Shown in pieces: positions 46,222 through 58,636 of a stretch of DNA of 64,000 nt. A model generated the notes under the pieces. That model saw only the letters and a list, made by a program, of their open reading frames with translations. It had not been told where the DNA came from and made no database searches. Position numbers and translations under genes: made by a program. This DNA comes from Limonium bicolor (taxonomy: Eukaryota; Streptophyta; Magnoliopsida; Caryophyllales; Plumbaginaceae), in contig CM041776.1 in the NCBI GenBank assembly GCA_023374045.1, positions 138,263,296-138,327,295 on the forward strand. Direction: 5' to 3'. Within the stretch, counting starts at the first letter, position 1. Every line of letters begins with the position of its first letter.

Positions 46222-47460
46222 CGACACCATAGTGGGTGTCTTTAGAGGTCCTCTATAGTTAAGAGGAGATTTCCCTTTATGTAGTTCCTTTGGTTTGTTT
46301 ACGAAGTTCGTTGTGTTTCATCTCAAGGATTCATCAACGAGAAGGGACTACACTACTGTGTGCGCGCAAGCAATATGCTCAATAATAGCAAGCAAGTACG
46401 CAAGGAAAATAATCAATCCATTCACATGCCCCACACAAGTTCACACAGACAAATAAGCACGGTAAAACAAACATTCGTTTTCATGCATTAGTCTTGTGGT
46501 CATAAACAAACAAGGCACACAGCACACAAGCCGTGTAACACGGCAACATACGAACCACACATGTCCATTCAAGAGGTTGCGTATTGTTTTTTTGTTCTCA
46601 TTACATATGTTTCCATTTCTTCTCTTGCACCGAGTCAGGGGATATAGGTTAGATCCCGAGACTTCGCTATGTAGGTGCTATTCATACCTTGTTTCTTAAA
46701 GGGTCACATTTGTGACTTTCTCTTGTTGGCTTGGTCTCATTACACAAGTTTTCCTTTATTCTCTGGCATCGAGTCAGGGGATATAGATTAGATCCCGAGA
46801 CTTCATTATGTAGGTGCTAATCGTTCCTTGTTTCTTTAAGGATTATTTGTGAATTCTTTTATCACCGCACGTGGAGGACGTCTCCTCCATAGCTAGTCCC
46901 CCATTCCCGACACCCAGGGTCAAGGAAGCGGAAGTCACCTCTAGACTCCAGGATAAGCTTCACCAATTTGTCACTCCCCCACTCCCGACACCCAGGGTCA
47001 AGGAAGCGGAAGTCACCTCTGGACTCCGGGATGTGCTTCACCAACTTGTCACTCCCCATTCCCGACACCCAGGGTCAAGGAAGCGGAAGTCACCTCTGGA
47101 CTCCGGGATGTGCTCCACACAGAAGGGCGAAGGATCTGATGCAGATACCAACTCCCTAATATTCCATACCGCGCGGCCCGAGATGTCGTCTTCCCGGGTT
47201 ATCCTCATGTTCCACCAGTTGGTACCTTTCATTTCATTATCATTATAATCTCGACACCATAGTGGGTGTCATTAGTGGTCCTCTAAAGTTAGAGAGGATT
47301 TGTCTCTTGTATAGTTCTTTTGTTTTGTTACATGGTTCGTCATGTCTCACCAAAGGAGACTTGCTCTTCATTAACATTAATAAATAGACACCATAGTGGG
47401 TGTCATGGTAGTCCTCAATGGTTTAGAGAGGAGTTCCCCTTATAGAGTTTTCTTTGTTTT
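46222..47460. repeat. Interspersed direct repeats in family D, including a 3-copy 75-bp array
   Basis: ACACCATAGTGGGTGTC followed by a GGTCCTC block occurs at about 46223, 47251 and 47390. A GAGTCAGGGGATATAG block occurs near 46635 and 46771, with a related sequence near 45590. Three tandem units of about 75 bp with GACACCCAGGGTCAAGGAAG lie at 46905-47115. Confidence 0.8.
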
Positions 47461-47999
47461 CAAATTCGTAGTAGTTCATCTCAAGGTCCATAAACGAGAA
47501 AGGGACTAAACTACTGTGTGCGCGCAAGTAATATGTCACAAGGATATAACAAGCATATAAGCAAGCCACAAGAAGCAATCCAATTTCATGCTCAGTCTTA
47601 TAGTCATTTTCAAACAAGGCACACAGCACACAAAGCAAACAAGCCGTGTAACACGGCAACATACGAACCACACATGTCCATACCTTATTCGAAAGCACGA
47701 GTTGTCTTACACTCGAAGTCCTGGTCGGAGTTCGCTACGGCCCTAGCATTAATTACAAACAATGTGTCAGTTTATGATTTCATGTGATGTCACTTTTCTA
47801 GTTTATCTCATTTATACCGGGTGTACTCCCTAGATGAACTTTTGGATGCTAAATATAGTGGCCCTTAGGACTTTCCAGGTATCAGCCTTAAACTTTATGT
47901 TGCTTCTAGGCATTTATAATGACGTTTTATACGTTAGCTAAGTCCTCTCGTTAATAAACGTTTAGAGTACTTTACGCACCACCTTGTGACAGGTTACTT

Positions 48000-50640
48000 A
48001 GGAAGGAGTTCATTCCGCCTAAGATGTATTAGGAATGTTTTAGTTCATTTACAGACCCACTCAACACTCTTAAACCCTTGTAAATTAATCATACTGAAGC
48101 AACAGATTATCGAAAACTGAAACAACATCCCTGTGCAACTTCCTTTTAACCTCAATGTTTAATGCATTAAGCTGCCTCCTAATTTTCCCCACGATATTCA
48201 CACTTTTAGGTAGCTGGTTTAACAAGGTTTCAAGTCCAATCTAAACCCCTTACAACCCACTTAAACCCTCTGTACTGTGGTTATACAGAAACAATAGTAA
48301 ATAGAACTTCTGAGAGTACAATTGTATATCTCTTCTTCATTCCTTTCTGTTAAGGTATTAACTGATTTCTAATCTTCTAAGTGAATGTACTCACCTAGTT
48401 CACTCCTTAACAAGGTCTTGCATTAGTTCCTAACCCACTGTAACATTAGTCGTGTCTCAGAATTTCGGGTATACAGAAACAGAAGTACTAGTCACGACAC
48501 CAGTTCTGGACATCACTTCCTTCTTTTTTTTTATAGTTTATTGACTTCTGACCTCCCAAATTAATACACCACTTGGGTTAAGCAATTGGAGTATTGTAGA
48601 TTCAGTATAAAGTTACTTCACCTTCTCTAATTCCCTGAAATTTGTTTATACAGGGAACTAACCCCACAGAAAACGAATCACTCAACTAAGAACTGATATA
48701 TCCTGGTTCCATCCTCTTTGCTCTTTAAATTGATTTCTGTTTCCCCAGGTGTTTAGCTACTGAGGTAGGAAGATTAGTCAACATATTTAAAACAGAAGCA
48801 AAAACAGTTAGACATCAGTTTATGAAGCTTTTGCCTCAGTTTAAGTTCGGTAAGTTAACAAGTTGCTTTGGGGTTGTTTTTTTTAAAACCAAGACTATAC
48901 TAAGAGATGTAATCAAATAGGTAAACCAGTAGAAGTAGTACTGGAGTAATCATGTAATTTAAACATGGATGGTGTACCTGCCTAAGCTGTCAACTCGTGA
49001 AGAGGTTCCTAAGAAAAAAAAAACAGAAGCCAAGTTCATGACTGAAACAGAACAAAAAAAATATAATATATATCAGTTTCATGGGTTCTGTTTCAGTTTC
49101 AAATTCTTGTAAGGAGTTGAGACGTTATCTTGGACGTGTTGGTAGGTTAGAGTTTAAAAGCATATTAAGTTTAGCTAACTGAGAGGGTAAATAACTGGGG
49201 GAGTGAGAAAGAAACTAGATCAGGAATAAAAAGCAAATAGAAGGGGTTATCGGTTTTCAGGTTAGTGGAAGTTCAGAAGCAGTACGAGTTTAACATGTAG
49301 CTAAGAATGTATTCGAATCATTATTGAGGCACAGGTCTAGTCACCAATGCGTGGGAGTATTTTTTTTAAATAAGGAAAGAAAAGCTAATCTGTTGCATCA
49401 GTAGAGAGGAAGAACAGAAGAAGTTGTAGCAGTTTCTATGTTACAGTCTAAGTTTAGTTTCTGTATAATGACTTTTTTAGGCTGAATTCTTGCTGTTTTG
49501 AGTGGTTTTCGAGTTTAAATTGTGCTAGAATATCTAAGTAAATAGTGATGCACTTGGGAGGGATTTGAAAGAAAAATTGTAAACAAACAGAAAAGAAAGG
49601 AAGAAAGAACCTCAGTTTCGGTTTTGGTTCAGTTTAAGGAATTCTTTCTGGTCTCAGTATAAGCAATCTTGCTGTAAGGTTGACAGGATGTTTTTGGGAT
49701 GGCTGGAAATCTGAAATCTAGATTAGACATTAATTAAGCGGTAGTGACAATTGGGAGAGAGTTGAAGGTCGACTTCGTGAACAACAAGAAAATAGAGAAG
49801 AGGAGTTAACAGTTCCTATTTCCGTTTTCAGGTCTTCTGTTTGTTTTTTTTTCTGCACATCTTCCTTCAGAGGTAGTATGGAAACGATATAGACCTAAGA
49901 TGAACCCAGGGAATTATTTAACACATTTACCAGGTAGAAACTAATCTTGTAATGTTAGGGAAAGCAGTGGCACATTAAACAGAAGCAAGAAGTGGAAGAG
50001 TACAGGAGTACTAATCTCAGTTTCTGAATTTCCTATGTTCTGTATATTAGCTGTTCTGAAGTAACCTAAGGGTTGTTTTGACTTAATGACCACACTGAAA
50101 ACCTACTAAGACATCAGACTTTGTGCAGATAATTTGGGGGAACAAAGAAGTCAGGCTAATCGATAAAGAGAATAATGAAGAGGAGATATCAGTTGTGGTT
50201 TCAGTTCTTTTTTTTCAGTCTTTCAGCTTCAGTATAAAAAGAATTTCAGTGGGTTTATTAGTGAGTTTTAGGTTGTTTATAAGTTCAAAATTTTTACTAA
50301 AACACTTAACCAGGAGGTAGACACCTTGGGGAGGTTTGAAGACAGAATGATAATCTAAATCCAATGAGTAAAAAGGAAATACACAGGTTCTGTTTTTCAG
50401 ATCTTCAACACTTAGATGCTTCTGCACAACAAATTTTCAGATTTGTTCACAGGGTTGCCTTGGGCTGAGTTTCTAGTTTGAGCCTTGGTTAATACACATA
50501 ACTAAATGGGTATATCCATTGGGAAGACTTGAGAACAGAAAGAAAAAAAAACACACACACATAACAACAGATGAACATCACGAGTCCGTTCTTTTTGTTT
50601 TTGTTGTTTCAGTTCCAGTTGTTCTTGGGTTAGGAGTATA
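48000..50640. other. Family D middle: degenerate CAGAAGC/poly-T repeats
   Basis: Loose repeats of roughly 200 bp, each with AAACAGAAGC-like phrases followed by a T-run and CAGTTTCTG-like phrases. No gene is recognised. It looks like old tandem amplification inside the LTR. Confidence 0.5.
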
Positions 50641-50960
50641 TTCCAGTAGTGTTACCCACGTGGTTGACAGTCCTCATTACCAACTCCAAGTTACGGTCTG
50701 TATGACTGGAGGTCCAACTTAACGAAATCCAAATACAATATAAAGTACAACTCAAGTACCGAGCATCTACAGTTTAGTTAACAACTTAAACAACATAACT
50801 CATCCATAAGAAAGCATACTACTTAAAGTCTTGCCATGTGGACTACCCCTATGATAGTCACCCTTGCCTACTCTCCGTTATCGTCTGGCACAAGACCTGA
50901 AAAAAATGGGGTGTAAAGGACTCTCACCCAGAACGCAAATCTGTGACATTGGGCCATGAA
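50640..50960 (-). repeat. Second, partial copy of family D LTR end block
   Basis: CCACGTGGTTGACAG, CAAGTTACGGTCTG and the acceptor region (minus-strand TTTTTCAG/GTCTTG, at 50897) parallel 44938-45240 in the same order but diverged. It suggests an internal duplication or an older nested LTR piece. Confidence 0.65.
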
Positions 50961-52533
50961 CTGTTACAGTTTTAGTTTCTGTTTGTCTTTCTGTTTGCTT
51001 ACGATTTTGGGATTCCTAGCTTCCCCATCTTGTTTGACTACTAGTTATGTATTTAATTACAGTTTTAGTTATAAACAACCCAAGGCACTGAGCCAGGGTT
51101 ACCGAGACTACTTACACCACCTGCAATACTAGCAATCAGAAACCGATAATATGCAAAGACTGAAACAGAAACTCATATGATTTTATTTCTACCTTTTTTT
51201 TTGTTTCTTGCCTTGACCTCTACCTCCCCCATCTTGTTGGGTTATGATCTTAAACTCCAAACAACCCTCAACTTGTAATCTTGCAGAACTTAAGACAAGA
51301 ACTCCAGGACTGGAAACTGAACTGAAAAATTTAAAATCTTCAAACCAGATAACTCTCTTCCTTTCTTTTCTGTCACGACCTAGATTCTGGTTTTCCTCCA
51401 GGTATTATAGATTAGTTGGGTGTATTAGTTTTGTGTTAGATTAATCATCCTACCAATAGAATCTCGATAGCCCTCCTAGGCTTTAGCTATACAGAAAACA
51501 ATGTTCTGAGTTAGAAGTGCTTAATAGGCGGGACTTGACAGTTTTTTTTTTTCTGATAAGGGCATCAGTTTAGGAATAACTCACCCCTGATAGCTGAGTT
51601 GATTTCTCCTTGCTGATCTTCGGCACACCACGGGACGCTCTGCACCTTGTCACTCGACAGTACTTGTGCAGTTTCTCAGAAATCAGCCTTGGTACTCCAG
51701 AGAAAACAATGGGTGAAACGGTGGAGAAAGTTGTTTCAGATGCTCACCTTCTGGTTATGTTTCCAGGAGTGTTTAAGCATCTTTTACTCATGAAATTTTC
51801 AACAAGGCCTAGAGGAACTGCAAGGGAATTTCATGCAGTACGTGAAGAAGAAAATGCATGCCAGTTTTCAACAGGCACAAGCTAGAGAAGGAGAAGGATC
51901 TGTTTCAATTTTACCTTGCTGTTTTCTTTATGCAGTTGTTCCAGGGATTTCTCCAGGACTTGCACGAGAGTTGCTTGTGGGGAGTTGAAGGAGTAGCTGA
52001 GTATGGTTTAGTAATCATATCAGTCATCTGAAGGCACAACACCAGAGACGGTTGGAGTATGAAATTCAGAGAATGCAATTTTCCAAGGGAGGGCTGTTAG
52101 TTCTCTGTTCTGATTCTTAGAGCTTAAATTGACAATAGCTTATGGTTGGTGACTGTTCCTTCTTGGGACTTCCAAGCCGGAGATCAAAAGGAGTGCTGGT
52201 TATACCAATGGAATCCATAGCTAAAGCTTGAGAGTTTCGATAAGGAAATTTTGTGGGGGTTCCGCACATGGGTATGTTTGGCACCGAGTTCCTGAAGTGC
52301 ACCACTTATTTAAGGTGCTAGTTTTAGTAATGAACAGAAGAGGGAATGGGTGAGTGGTTTAATGTGGGTTGAAGTTCCAAGGGGAATGTCTCATTGTCAG
52401 ATTTAGAGACAAGGGAATCCTCAAGAGGGATGATCCCTGTCTGACTTGCGGTTGGGACTGGAAGTCTATTTTTTTTATAGTTATAGAAACAGTCGCAGTA
52501 CTACTATAGCTAGATTGGTATTGATTACTGAAT

Positions 52534-52637
52534 TTGAGCATAGCTCAACCGGTTAAGGCCTTTATAAGGTATACGAGAGGTACAGGGTTTGAACCTCAGC
52601 GGGAGCGTCTTTGCTCCTTTTCTTTCCTTTTTTTTGG
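52534..52637 (+). other. tRNA-like Pol III promoter boxes, SINE-type
   Basis: TAGCTCAACCGG (A-box-like, 52541-52552) and GGGTTTGAACCTC (B-box-like, 52585-52597) are spaced as in a tRNA, and a T-rich run follows at 52615-52637. The acceptor stem does not pair well, so a functional tRNA is unlikely. It resembles the head of a plant tRNA-derived SINE. Confidence 0.45.
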
Positions 52638-53025
52638 TATAAGTTATACATTCTTATTCATATATGTGTGAGACCATATAATATACGTCGCGTTATAAAT
52701 TTTATACGCGACTACCTCATTTTTTTTACATTGCTAGTTATTTATACGTACATGTCAATACATATACACCCCTTTTATTTTTGTCGCATTTTAGTTATAG
52801 TAACTATGCGACGTTATTATTTTTTATATACGACGTTGTAAAGTTGTAACGTTATTATATGTATTTTCATAAACGTACATATATAAGTACGTGACCGTAT
52901 TAGTACGTAACGTGGTCATGTTTCCGGACATGTATATACCAAATTTAATTGTTCGTACGTTATTTTATGTCCGTATTATAAAACGCGTTATGATTTTATG
53001 CGTTTATGCGTTCAGGGGTGTTTCA

Positions 53026-56000
53026 GGTAACTTCTTTTAATTACCTTATGATTGGATATATAACTTATTTGTTATTCCTTGTGGTTTATCTTTAAAGCCT
53101 TATGTAATAACTATATATTCACGTACCATTTATGTTACATGTTTTACAATTGTCCAATTGACATAGTAATTTATAATTTTATCAATGACATTTATTGGTC
53201 ACATGTTAATTAATTCTCCTCTTAACTTTATTTTAAAAATATATAGCTCCAAATATTTCTTGGTGTTTCCACCTTAAATTCCTTATATTCTTTTCCTTTT
53301 GATTTACTTGAAAATCTAAAATATATATATTTCATACACATGTATTATTTGTGATACATATATATAATTGTCTAAATGACATAACCACTTCATAAGTTCT
53401 CAAATTATTTTTACATGTCACGCATGGGCATATTTTTCCCATATCTTTTATTAATTATAAACTAACCCCAAATAATATTATTTCTTTACAAGTAAATTAC
53501 TTGTACTTGCATCTCATATAGTTTTAATTTCATAAATCCTTAAATCATAATTATCTTTTCTAAATTTCTTAAATATCCATATAGGTCCTACAAATATTTT
53601 TTTAATCCCATAAATACCTCATGCTTTTCGGGTATTATATTATAACCTCGTTTATTTCATAAACCTTACTTTATACTCCAAAATACATTATAATATAGTT
53701 TCATTTCCTTAATTAATTAATTCACTGAACCACCACTATAAATTCGGTAATTATAATTTGAACATCATAACTTTAATAAATCACCAATTAGCCACATTTA
53801 TTTTTGGCTATGCCATGTAGTTTCATATAATTACATCTTTACCTCAATAACTTTATATAGGTTACATATTAACTTATAAATATAGTTTAATATTTAATTT
53901 CCCCAATTACCAAGTGGACATTTATATTTCTACAAATTATGCTTTCGCCCCATATAAGATCCGGTTTTATAGTTAAACTCTTATAAATTACATAATCACC
54001 CCAAAACTTTAATAAACTTAATATTTCATGTCATAAATCATTTTATCCCAAAGTTTTCGGTCAACATTTTGACCAAGGTTAAATTTTATACTTAATACAT
54101 TAATATACTCATAAACTTATATGAATCTCGACTTTACACCAATCTTTCCATAAATTACAAAATAGTCCCAAAACTTTATAATAGTTACTTAATAACTTAT
54201 AAACTATAGTTTAAATATTTAATTCCTCAAAATTTCGGAAGTGAACTTTATAATTCTCTTAATTATGAATTCGCCCATATTCAACTCCAAACTTTCATAA
54301 TAAGTTTTATAAATTACATAATAGCCCGAAAACTTTATAAATTGTCATTTTAACACTTGTTTAAATTATCTAAAATTCATAAACTTAATTCCTAACCTTA
54401 TATTATACCATAATTACTCCAAACATACCCTTAACTCTCGGCTTTCACAATATATACACCAAACTTTCCAAAATTTGCAATTTAGCCACATAACTTAATT
54501 AGTTAGCCATTTAAGCACTAGTAAAATATTTTTAACTCTCCAAACTTTATAATATAAGTTTATATACATAAGTAGCTCATTAAAACCTATTTATCACTTA
54601 GACCATTTGGCCATAATTAAATAGTGACTATATAGTATATAAAAGTGGGTTTATAAGTCAAAATAATTATACATAAATTCATAGGAGTTATATAACTCAT
54701 GTAAAAATTATTGTAATGTCTTATATTGATTCTTAGCTCAAAATAGAGCATATTTTCCCTTGACAATTCGGCTTGAATTTGTACTTAACAAAGATAAATT
54801 TTGTGACACAAAAATGTGTCTTAAGGTAAATATTTTCCATATATGTTATAGATTATATTTTCGATATATTATACCATATGGTTTCGGTTTTAGATACCCT
54901 AGGAGATGTACATAATTTTTGTATAATTTTTAGAAGCTTAACCAAGCTTAAAACATAAAGATTAGCTTAGTAAACTTACTTCTTAATAAAGGTGGTTAAG
55001 TGCTTGAACTCTTCTTGAATCTCCAAGCTTTCTCCAAGGAAATTTTGATGCTCCACTTCGGTTATATGCAAGTGGTGAAGGAGTTTAGGAGTTAGATCTT
55101 CAATAAAGATCTTAAGTAGATTTGTAAGTAGTTTTCCAAGAATTTACCTTAAGCTTTTTCTCCTTATAAATTCGGCTCACTTAAGGTGGATGAAGAACAA
55201 GCTTTCCTTCATGAAAATGAAGAAGGAAAGAACCTTAGAAGAGGTAGAAATCGGTTACACAACAAAATGTGCTTTAAGGATTTTCAAGCATGAAAACTAC
55301 CTTAAGATAACCTTGAGATGCTCCTTGGATTAATGTTGGTTTGGACAACCCCCTTGGAGTATTAGTTGATGCCGAAATGCTATGGTTGTGCTAGGAAGAG
55401 TTTTGCTTCAAGGCTTGACAAGAAATGCTAGGAAATTACCTTAAAGATGAAGATAGAAGTTAAAACTCCATTAATGGACTTAGGAGCTTCAAAGGAAGAA
55501 GATGAAGGAAGAAGAGAGAGTTAGGAACCTTACCAATTCGGAAATGAAGTGGGCAAGGGAAAGAATGAGTGCAACCGTATGGTATAAGGTAAGTTTGCTT
55601 GATTTTTGTTTTGTTAATTTTTAATGTCAAATGACTATTCTTTTCATTAGTTTTATTCCATAGGTTATTGGCTCAATAAATGCCCATGTTTCCAGCATGT
55701 GTTCGGCCATGTGGTGTGACAAGGCAAGGTGGAAGAAAATAATGTGAGCTAGAAGACAAGGTAAGAAAAGTAAGGCTTTATTCCTTTGATTTTTCAATGT
55801 TTGTAACTTGTCTTCTTCTTCATTGTAGGTGGCGAATTCAAGGCCTGAATGGAGCTCATCAATCGGCAATCAAGAGCCAAGAACAAGCATGGAAGGTCAC
55901 TTAAATTTTAAGAAAGCAAAAAGGTGGAATCTAGATCTACTTTTTGCCTTTTCCATTTTGTTTTTGTCTAGCCAACACGGCATTGTTCCCTTGCATTATT

Positions 56001-57265
56001 TCGACAGCTTGGTGGTCAAATGAGACCTACATACTTTGACATTAAGTATTATAGCACATGGGAAGGTGAGTCATCATGTCTTATGCATTTTATAAATTTT
56101 AATGTAAGTTTTATACTAGTTTTTGGACATAAAATCGGCCCCTATAGAGCACCTTGTTTGACACTGCCTTTAATTGATTTAGAGGGTCATTTTAACCCTA
56201 TTTAATATTCTTAATTCGTGGCATGTGAAAAACTACAAGGTAGTTGCGTAAAACGCGTTTTAGTGACACCCGAAGGTGCGTTTTTGTGCTCTTAGGAAAT
56301 TTTGGGAAATAACTTGTATTTATGAGTTACAAGTGTTTATAAACACTTATTATAGTAAATAATGATATATTAAGATGTTACATTGAGTTATATGGGGTTA
56401 CATCAACCCTGACATAATTTACGGGCCATCGGGACACTCCCGGGCAAAAAGGAGCGTTAAGAAACCCCCCTGAGGTTTTTTGTTGAATTTTGAGAACCCA
56501 CTTCGTGTTCTCTTTAGGATGGTTAGTAATGATGGTAGGAACTCTAAGAATTAATTTTATAGGAGTTCGTGCCACCTCGGCACTCCTCCGGGCTTTTCGT
56601 GCTTTAAGGGGCGTGCGTGAGCACTCCCGAGCGTTTTGCGTATTTGACTAAATATGGCTTAGGAATCATGTTTATATATTCACATAATGAGTGTATGACC
56701 ATTTGGTTTGAGTTTTAGAAGGTCATACAAGGTCATGCTTAATCGCTTGTTTCTAAGGCGTTTTACGAACGTTCTTCTTGTCAAGATGTTTAGTGCGCAT
56801 CTTTGACCTTTGATGAGTTATTATATCTTCATAATATATAAAATAGGTGTAACATAAGTTGTTACATTTATCTAATTGTGTATTTCAATTTATTGTAGCA
56901 TTTATAGATGCTTAGGCATTCGTAAAGTATTTACGTTGCTCGTTTGTATACACGTTGGTATTGTTTTTTCTTGTTGACGCTCTTTATATCGAGCTAGTTA
57001 TGCAAGAAGTTTAGTCCTTGTTAATAATTGTACATGAACGTTTGTACGAATATGTTTAGTAAAATTACGCTAGTTAGCGTTTATGGTAAAACGACTGTTT
57101 TTCGTGTCATTTGCATGCGTGAGTTTGCATGCGCACGTGTAATAACATTAATTCACGTAACGTTTGTATCTATAGATTAGCATGTGTAACTAAAACGATC
57201 TGTTTCTAGATCAATTCTCCATTATTTAATAATAAACAAGTATTAATTAGATTCGGGGTATTTCA
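53026..57265 (-). mobile_element. Family B LTR, right copy, second part
   Basis: Continues the LTR interrupted at 44836, matching 34555-38740 with scattered indels, and ends at TTTCA 57265. Beyond it, ATAGG starts family C sequence. The combined length of about 5.77 kb agrees with the left copy. Confidence 0.9.
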
Positions 57266-58636
57266 ATAGGGATATCTTCTAAGAGGGTTGAGCGTCTCTT
57301 CTGTGTCTCTAGGCTGAGCTTTAGTAATCTTCTGTTATGTCCCTTCAGTTTGTCAGTCAGTAGTTGGTGCGAGTACTGCCCTAATCCTTCAAGTTTTGCC
57401 TTCTGCGATCTTGTGTTTCGCTCATGCTGTTAGTGAATCTGTCTGTGAGGTTGGGTGTTGGCTCGAGCGAGGTAGAGCTTTTGGGACGAGTGGTCATCTT
57501 TTCTGTGCTTCCTGAGCCTTCGTGCCTAGCCTTCAGTAATCATCTGTTTCGCTTCTTTTGTTAGTGAGCCAGCCAGTAAACTTTGAGTGCTAGCTCTTTG
57601 AGGTTAGAGCCTCTGAATTGGGTGAGTGTTCTTCTTCGCCTTGGGGCTAATCTTTTGTTGAGTTCCTTTGTTAGCCTATAAGTAGTGAGTCTCAGTGTTG
57701 TGCATATGCTTCGAGTTTAACCTTCTGTAACTATCTGATTTACTCCTTCCGTTAGGGAATCAATCTGAGAGGTCCGTGTGATAGCTGGTGCAAAGTTAGA
57801 GTTTCTGGAAGTGTGAGGGTTCTTTCCATGCCTTGGTGTTGAGCTTTTTGGTAATTCCCATTTTGGTTCCTTCTGTCTGTGAGACAGTCAGTGATTCGAT
57901 GAGCTGGCCCGTGTAAGATAGAGCTCTAAGATTGTGAGTGTTCCTTAGGTGCCCTAAGGTTAAGTGGTTAGGTAATCTTTTGCTTTGTTCCTTCTATTAG
58001 TGAGTCTACTAGTATGTTCTGAAGGCTGGATCTTTGTAATGCGAGTTTCTAAGGTGCGTGGGTGCTTCTCCTGTGCTTTGGGACTAGGTGTTGGTGACCT
58101 CCAAGTGCGCTCTTCTGTCATTCAGTTAGCAGTAAGTTGAGGAAGATAAAGTAACCTTCTGTTTCATTCTTCTGTTAGCGTTTGAGCCAGTAGGTTCGGT
58201 GTGTTAGCCGGGTACGGATAGTGATGTGGAGTGTGTTTCTTGTGCTGTAGTCTGAGCTAGTAGGGATCTGCTACTATGTTCCATGACAGTTAGTCGGTGG
58301 CGAGTCTGGATACCGCTCCTGTGCTACCAGGTTTAATTCTCAGTTGCCTTTGCTTCGTTCCTTCTGTCAGCAAGTCAGTTGCCAAGTTTGGAGTGTTAGC
58401 TCTGTGAGACGTGAGCGTTTCCTTCCATGCTCTTAAGTTTTGCATCAGTAATCTACTACTTGTCCTTCTCTCAGTTCTGTTCCAAGTGTCAACTTCCTGT
58501 GCGGTTGACCTTTTGACCTGTGAGCTTCATTCTGCATGTCTTACAGTTTGTAGTATTCCTGCACTTGAGGTGCATTCGTGTGTATTCCGCGTTTCGTCGA
58601 ATTTTGAGGACGAAATTCATTTTAAGGGGGGTATAA
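57266..58636 (+). mobile_element. Family C internal fragment right of family B insertion
   Basis: Resumes at ATAGGGATATCTTCTAAGAG, equivalent to 61446 in the intact copy, and ends at a hairpin-PPT (58599-58634). Confidence 0.88.

Larger units (their letters stand above)
44837..53025 (-). mobile_element. Family D: 8.2 kb LTR-like insertion, probable solo LTR
   Basis: Flanked by exact 5-bp duplications GGTAA (44832-44836, 53026-53030). On the minus strand it starts TGAAACACCCCTGAACGC and ends TCGGGGGTGTTACA, the same kind of termini as the LTRs of A and B. The first 2.8 kb carries the usual LTR blocks in order: CACGTGG, splice acceptor, GTAGCCCGCATG...CGGGCC, and CACAAGCCGTGTAACACGGC. No PBS, PPT or protein motif was found. 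A partial second copy of the first block lies at 50640-50960. At 8.2 kb it would be a very long solo LTR. Confidence 0.7.

Noticed and set aside
45688..46245. Proline/serine-rich repeat proteins in overlapping frames
   Set aside because: They are translations of a 54-bp tandem repeat with variable T-runs. Several frames are open at once, with no start context or family features.
52534..52612. Functional tRNA gene
   Set aside because: The acceptor stem does not pair and the anticodon arm is not convincing; only the A and B boxes fit.
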